A stretch of DNA of 31,971 nt from positions 1 to 31,971 of the IMG/VR virus record IMGVR_UViG_3300030518_000471; one strand, given 5' to 3'. The first letter of the stretch is position 1. Each line of letters begins with the position of its first letter. The notes below the pieces were generated by a model. That model saw only the letters and a program-made list of their open reading frames with translations. It was not told where the DNA came from and ran no database searches. This DNA comes from a virus. The position numbers and the translations under genes are program-made. This document shows, piece after piece, positions 29,286 through 31,971 of this stretch.

Positions 29286-29446
29286 CCGTCCTCGCGTTCG
29301 CCTTCGCCCTGGTGGCCCTCGTCCTGTTCGCGGTGGCTGCGTTCGGGGCGTCCGCCAGGGTCAACCTGGTCGCCCTCGGCCTGGCCGTGCTGACCTTCGC
29401 CTGGATCGCCCAACTGGCCATCGGCGGAACCCTGGTGCATCTGTAG
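29282..29446 (+). CDS. Small two-pass membrane protein, 54 aa
   Basis: Almost entirely hydrophobic: a first segment at about 3-22 (VLAFAFALVALVLFAVAAFG), an Arg-Val-Asn turn, and a second at about 28-48 (NLVALGLAVLTFAWIAQLAI). It overlaps the holin candidate by ATGA. Second small membrane proteins beside holins often act as antiholins or co-holins; that role is inferred from topology and neighbours. Confidence 0.65.
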   Translation: MTVLAFAFALVALVLFAVAAFGASARVNLVALGLAVLTFAWIAQLAIGGTLVHL

Positions 29447-29785
29447 GTGGTCCTCCAAGCGGCTGAGAACTTTGCGTCGACAACCTTCGGGCAGATCGTC
29501 GCAGGCGTCATCGTGGGCGTGGTGCTCGGATTCCCCGTATTCGTGGTGAGGTGGGGGAACAAGCACGTCGCCAAGCCACTACAGAAGATCGAGCCCCTAG
29601 TGGCGAAGGTCGACCGGATCGACACCCGGCTCATCAACGTCGAGGCCCAGTTCCACAACAACGCCGGCCACTCGATGAGGGACCAGAGCGACCGGAACGA
29701 GCGGCTCAACATTGCGATGGCCGACAAGATGGGGATCGACTCCGCAGAAGTTGGCTCCCCCCCCGACGACTACCAGCGCCAGTAG
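29447..29785 (+). CDS. Membrane-anchored DUF2746-like protein, 112 aa
   Basis: GTG 29447 follows the previous TAG directly. One membrane segment is at about residues 13-33 (TFGQIVAGVIVGVVLGFPVF). A cytoplasmic helical region follows with RIDTRLINVEAQFHNNAGHS and MRDQSDRNERLNIAMADKMG, resembling the DUF2746 family of actinophage small membrane proteins usually found in lysis cassettes. It is the third membrane gene of the group and its stop faces the minus-strand genes with only 22 bases between. Confidence 0.65.
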   Translation: MVLQAAENFASTTFGQIVAGVIVGVVLGFPVFVVRWGNKHVAKPLQKIEPLVAKVDRIDTRLINVEAQFHNNAGHSMRDQSDRNERLNIAMADKMGIDSAEVGSPPDDYQRQ

Positions 29786-29807
29786 GGGGGCCATCCGAAC
29801 GGCTTTG

Positions 29808-30389
29808 CTACTTGAGCCTTCCGTTCATCCTCGCCCAGGTCGCAACGCTCGACCACTCCCACACCGGCAGACCGGTAGCGCCTCGCCCCACTACGCCCCG
29901 CCGGCCGTCGTCCAGGAAGGCCAGGGGGGTGGGAAAGTCGGGGTAGCGGGCCCGCCACTGCGAGATGGTCGGACGCTTGACCCCTAGACGGTCCGCCACC
30001 TCACCAGGTCCGACCAGCTCGAGCATGGGCACAGTCTGCGTCTCATCCTCGGCGATGTCATCCCACTCCCACTCGAGCGGATCGTCGGAACGGGGAGACC
30101 TCCGCCGCGCCTCTTTGACCGCGGCGCAGAGCTCGCCCATGATCTCGTCTACCGACCCCCCGTGCCGAGTCGCTATGACATCCGGACCGACGCCGCGGTC
30201 GTCCATCCAATGTCGCTGCAGGTAGCTCCGACTGTTCGCGTCGAGCGAGTACCACCAGTCCCAAACGGCGTCGGGGTCTCGGTGCCACCTGCCGGCCCGG
30301 TCCCGGTAGGGCCTGGGACGTGCCAGCTTGTCAGCGGAGAGGATCCGCTCGATCTCCCCCACGAAGTCCCCCACCTGGACGCTAGCCAT
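29808..30389 (-). CDS. Helix-turn-helix DNA-binding protein, 193 aa
   Basis: The C-terminal part is a MerR/AlpA-like DNA-binding domain: LVGPGEVADRLGVKRPTISQ (about 125-144), then WRARYPDFPTPLAFL and a closing GLPVWEWSSVATWARMNGR. The N-terminal 110 residues are helical and acidic with several Trp (AVWDWWYSLDANSRSYLQRH) and are not recognised. The ATG at 30389 has GAGGA five bases upstream on the minus strand. Last gene of the minus cluster, convergent with the holin group. Probably a transcriptional regulator or a small DNA-architecture protein. Confidence 0.7.
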   Translation of the reverse strand: MASVQVGDFVGEIERILSADKLARPRPYRDRAGRWHRDPDAVWDWWYSLDANSRSYLQRHWMDDRGVGPDVIATRHGGSVDEIMGELCAAVKEARRRSPRSDDPLEWEWDDIAEDETQTVPMLELVGPGEVADRLGVKRPTISQWRARYPDFPTPLAFLDDGRRGVVGRGATGLPVWEWSSVATWARMNGRLK

Positions 30390-30519
30390 CGTCGTCCTCG
30401 GATTCCGCCCGAACGGTCTTGAGCTCTGCCTGGTCGCTGAGGGTCGGTTCTGTCCACATGGTCTCGCCGTCCCATCCGAACAGCCGGCCATCATCGTGCG
30501 TACCCTTACCACCCCGCAC
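30382..30519 (-). CDS. Small hypothetical protein, 45 aa
   Basis: GTG at 30519 on the minus strand gives a product starting VRGGKGTHDDGRLFGWDGET and ending ESEDDDG, Gly/Asp/Trp-containing and acidic. It overlaps the upstream tiny membrane gene by 14 bases and the downstream HTH gene by 8. The start is uncertain because upstream in-frame codons exist, but they lie in the membrane gene. Family not recognised. Confidence 0.45.
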   Translation of the reverse strand: MRGGKGTHDDGRLFGWDGETMWTEPTLSDQAELKTVRAESEDDDG

Positions 30520-30610
30520 GGCACACCCCCACGATCCAGAATCCCAGCACCACGGCACAAGCGGCCGCACCTAGGCACCACGTAGCTACGTTGAGGGCCT
30601 TAGGACGCAT
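30506..30610 (-). CDS. Tiny membrane protein, 34 aa
   Basis: MRPKALNVATWCLGAAACAV and then VLGFWIVGVCRAGW: a positively charged start, one hydrophobic segment (about 7-29) with three Cys, and a short end. The ATG at 30610 overlaps the previous gene stop (TGATG), a junction type common in this genome, which supports translation. Too short for ordinary gene finding. May be a host-membrane-targeting peptide; function unknown. Confidence 0.5.
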   Translation of the reverse strand: MRPKALNVATWCLGAAACAVVLGFWIVGVCRAGW

Positions 30611-30948
30611 CACGCGACCATCCCCGCAGCCTGCCGGCGCTCGCACTCTGCCAGGGCCTCGAAATGCGTATAGGTGCCGGGACGCGTGGTGCAGAGCCCC
30701 ATGTACCAGTGGTGGCCGCTGTAGCTGACGTTCCAACGCCGGTAGCAGAACTTTCCCTCGACCCACCCCCGAGCGTCTCGCAGGGTGCGAGTGGCGATGA
30801 TCTGCACCCCGTCGCACTCCACGCGCCAAAGCCGCGGGAAGAAATAGGGGCTGTTGAGGATGGTCACGCGGTGGCCTGCGACTGTGGCGGAATACTCGCC
30901 CGCTGCATGCCGCGTCCATTTCGGCAGGTCAAATGCCTGGTTGTCCAT
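30610..30948 (-). CDS. Hypothetical protein, 112 aa
   Basis: A compact protein with many aromatic residues: KWTRHAAGEYSATVAGHRVT, SPYFFPRLWRVECDGVQIIA, then RRWNVSYSGHHWYMGLCTTR and a helical end (FEALAECERRQAAGMVA). The ATG at 30948 has GGAG seven bases upstream on the minus strand. It begins a four-gene minus-strand chain down to 29808 with short overlaps. Not recognised; the balance of strands suggests a small alpha/beta fold. Confidence 0.65.
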   Translation of the reverse strand: MDNQAFDLPKWTRHAAGEYSATVAGHRVTILNSPYFFPRLWRVECDGVQIIATRTLRDARGWVEGKFCYRRWNVSYSGHHWYMGLCTTRPGTYTHFEALAECERRQAAGMVA

Positions 30949-30993
30949 TTCGTTCTCCAGTGTGTGTAATCCGATACCGAGTGCACCGGCTCA

Positions 30994-31020
30994 GGGACCA
31001 GGACCGGTAGCCCTGGCCCC
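30994..31020 (-). other. Intergenic hairpin between minus-strand genes
   Basis: CCAGG at 30998-31002 pairs with CCTGG at 31012-31016, and outside one mismatch GGG 30994-30996 pairs with CCC 31018-31020. It lies 14 bases after the stop of the 82-residue gene in minus orientation. No U run follows, so termination is only possible. Confidence 0.35.
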
Positions 31021-31033
31021 CTGGTCGACGCGC

Positions 31034-31282
31034 TCAGTTCGAGCGGACCCACTCAGCGGAGCACCACGCGCAGGCGACATGCTGGCGGTCGTCCGTGTCG
31101 GGCACGTAGAACTTGTGGACGTGCGGACCCTTGCAGGTCGGCGAGAACCCGTCACAGTTCTCGTCATGGCATCGGCACTGGCACCGTCCGCCCTGGTCGG
31201 TCCATCCGTTGTCGCAGTCACAATGCGCCTCATCTTCGGGGATCGGCCGGTGCTCGACGTCTCCACAGGTGGAACAGTTCAC
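31034..31282 (-). CDS. Cysteine-rich zinc-binding-like protein, 82 aa
   Basis: Eleven cysteines and several histidines are spread in pairs: CSTCG (about 3-7), HCDCDNGWTD (about 20-29), CQCRCHDENCDGFSPTC (about 34-50) and CAWCSAEW (about 71-78). The second and third groups resemble a DnaJ-type CxCxxGxx zinc motif. The GTG start at 31282 overlaps the previous gene stop as GTGA. Such proteins in phage accessory regions may bind zinc and nucleic acid or host chaperones; function is not known. Confidence 0.65.
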   Translation of the reverse strand: MNCSTCGDVEHRPIPEDEAHCDCDNGWTDQGGRCQCRCHDENCDGFSPTCKGPHVHKFYVPDTDDRQHVACAWCSAEWVRSN

Positions 31283-31707
31283 GACTCGTCACCGTCCTCG
31301 TCGTCCTCGTCGAACGGTCCTGCCTCGTCGACCAGCGCCCGGACCAGACGGTCCGCGATCACGTACAGGCAGACGCGGGCACACTGGTCCATGTCGGACG
31401 AGTCGGCCCCCAGTTCGCTCGGGTCCTCCCGGTAGGCGCAAAGGTCGACGAACTCCTTCCACATCTGGTACGTGTAAACGTCCGGCGCACCGTCAGCGAT
31501 CTCGGCCAGCTCGCCCGAGTAGTCGTAACGGTCCTCGCTGGTCCGCTCCTCGCGGTATGCCTCGATCTGCTCGGCGGTCCGGTCGGCAACGCTCCGGAGG
31601 AACTTGCCGCCTGCGCTGTCCTCAGCGGTCGGACTGGCGCAATCGGCCATGCTGGCAAGCTGCCAGACGGTGTAGTCCAGCTCGTCCGCGTTGCGGTTCT
31701 TCCTCAT
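31279..31707 (-). CDS. Acidic helical hypothetical protein, 142 aa
   Basis: The start is set at ATG 31707, which has GGGAGG eight bases upstream on the minus strand; longer in-frame starts to 31764 lack this. The protein is helical and acidic (DELDYTVWQLASMADCASPT, SVADRTAEQIEAYREERTSE, YQMWKEFVDLCAYREDPSEL) and ends in an Asp/Glu tail (FDEDDEDGDES). It overlaps the Cys-rich gene by a GTGA junction. Family not recognised; highly acidic small proteins of phages are sometimes DNA mimics, but nothing here proves that. Confidence 0.6.
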   Translation of the reverse strand: MRKNRNADELDYTVWQLASMADCASPTAEDSAGGKFLRSVADRTAEQIEAYREERTSEDRYDYSGELAEIADGAPDVYTYQMWKEFVDLCAYREDPSELGADSSDMDQCARVCLYVIADRLVRALVDEAGPFDEDDEDGDES

Positions 31708-31753
31708 GTCGTGAACCTCCCAGTTCATCCCCGTAGGCAATCTGCCATCGGCT

Positions 31754-31783
31754 ACCGCCACCACGCGTGAACGTGGGAGCGGT
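31754..31783 (-). other. Intergenic hairpin, two 5-bp stems
   Basis: ACCGC 31754-31758 pairs with GCGGT 31779-31783 and, after a two-by-two internal loop, CCACG 31761-31765 pairs with CGTGG 31772-31776. It lies between the stop of the 59-residue gene (31792) and the start of the 142-residue gene (31707). It could be an attenuator or RNA processing site; there is no U run. Confidence 0.4.
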
Positions 31784-31791
31784 GGTCGACG

Positions 31792-31971
31792 TCAGACCGA
31801 AGCAAGGATGCGCGCCGTACCATCCAGCAGCGTGCAGGAGTAGCCGCAGAAGTTGCGGGCGACCTCACGGGCGAAGTAGCGGCGGGCCAGCTCCTCCGTG
31901 GTGATCCATGCGAACTGCCGGACCATTCCGTCCCCGTAGTCGACTGCCATCGTGTAGCGGCGGTTGCTCAT
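31792..31971 (-). CDS. Small hypothetical protein, 59 aa
   Basis: MSNRRYTMAVDYGDGMVRQF, then AWITTEELARRYFAREVARN, FCGYSCTLLDG and TARILASV. A short beta hairpin, a basic helix and a final strand look like a complete small fold. The ATG is the last three bases of the window in minus orientation, so its ribosome site and promoter are outside. Codon use is GC-rich at third positions like its neighbours. First visible gene of the minus cluster. Not recognised. Confidence 0.6.
   Translation of the reverse strand: MSNRRYTMAVDYGDGMVRQFAWITTEELARRYFAREVARNFCGYSCTLLDGTARILASV

Noticed and set aside
29786-29807. Bidirectional terminator between the converging gene groups
   Set aside because: Only 22 bases; a three-base stem (GCC with GGC) is too weak and there is no clear U run on either strand.
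1-31971. Prophage attachment sites or integrase
   Set aside because: No recombinase gene was seen and no long direct repeat at the ends was found by eye; the window ends fall at start codons, which may only reflect how it was cut.

Overview
This window is a high-GC tailed-phage genome segment. It is best read as a short-tailed (podovirus-like) phage of an actinobacterium. The order is terminase, portal, scaffold, capsid, tail hub, adaptor, internal proteins, fibres, lysin. There is no tape-measure gene, no tail tube or sheath, and no baseplate set. Instead, two Gln/Ala/Gly-rich proteins and one 1291-residue protein sit where internal (ejection) virion proteins are expected. An actinobacterial host is inferred from the GC-rich codon use, frequent GTG starts, promoter-like boxes placed 6-7 bases before some ATGs (leaderless style), a DUF1906-type lysin, an Rpf-like domain, a DUF6197-like protein and actinophage-style holin genes. 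No DNA polymerase, primase, helicase, RNA polymerase, integrase or tRNA was seen, so this is probably only part of the genome.

Layout. 1-4983: two small proteins, terminase small and large subunits, a zinc-ribbon protein and the portal, tightly overlapping. 4984-5469: 486 bases without a convincing gene but packed with perfect short hairpins; this is the main candidate for an undescribed element, a large structured RNA inside the head operon. 5470-9873: small basic proteins, scaffold, major capsid protein, a decoration-like protein and connector-region genes. 9866-15202: tail hub, a fibre-like protein with AT-rich foreign-looking DNA and a perfect 14-bp inverted repeat, adaptor, and internal proteins. 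15202-19077: giant internal virion protein. 19081-19540: a small regulatory island (two leaderless-type promoters, a 51-residue protein and an XRE-type repressor-like protein). 19540-21993: structural and adhesion genes, including a YVTN-type beta-propeller.

22000-22881 encodes a DUF1906 lysin with an apparent internal translation start that would release its C-terminal domain. 22954-28861 is an accessory region of short, end-overlapping genes: ERF-like annealing protein, HNH endonuclease, a cysteine-rich protein overlapped by an Rpf-like muralytic domain in another frame, a DUF6197-like protein carrying a 12-bp tandem repeat, and a PAPS-reductase-like ATP pyrophosphatase. 28905-29785 holds three small membrane proteins (holin candidates), about 6 kb from the lysin. 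29808-31971 is a convergent minus-strand cluster with a helix-turn-helix protein, a tiny membrane protein and cysteine-rich proteins.

Functions rest on reading motifs and gene order by eye. No database search, folding program or alignment was run.
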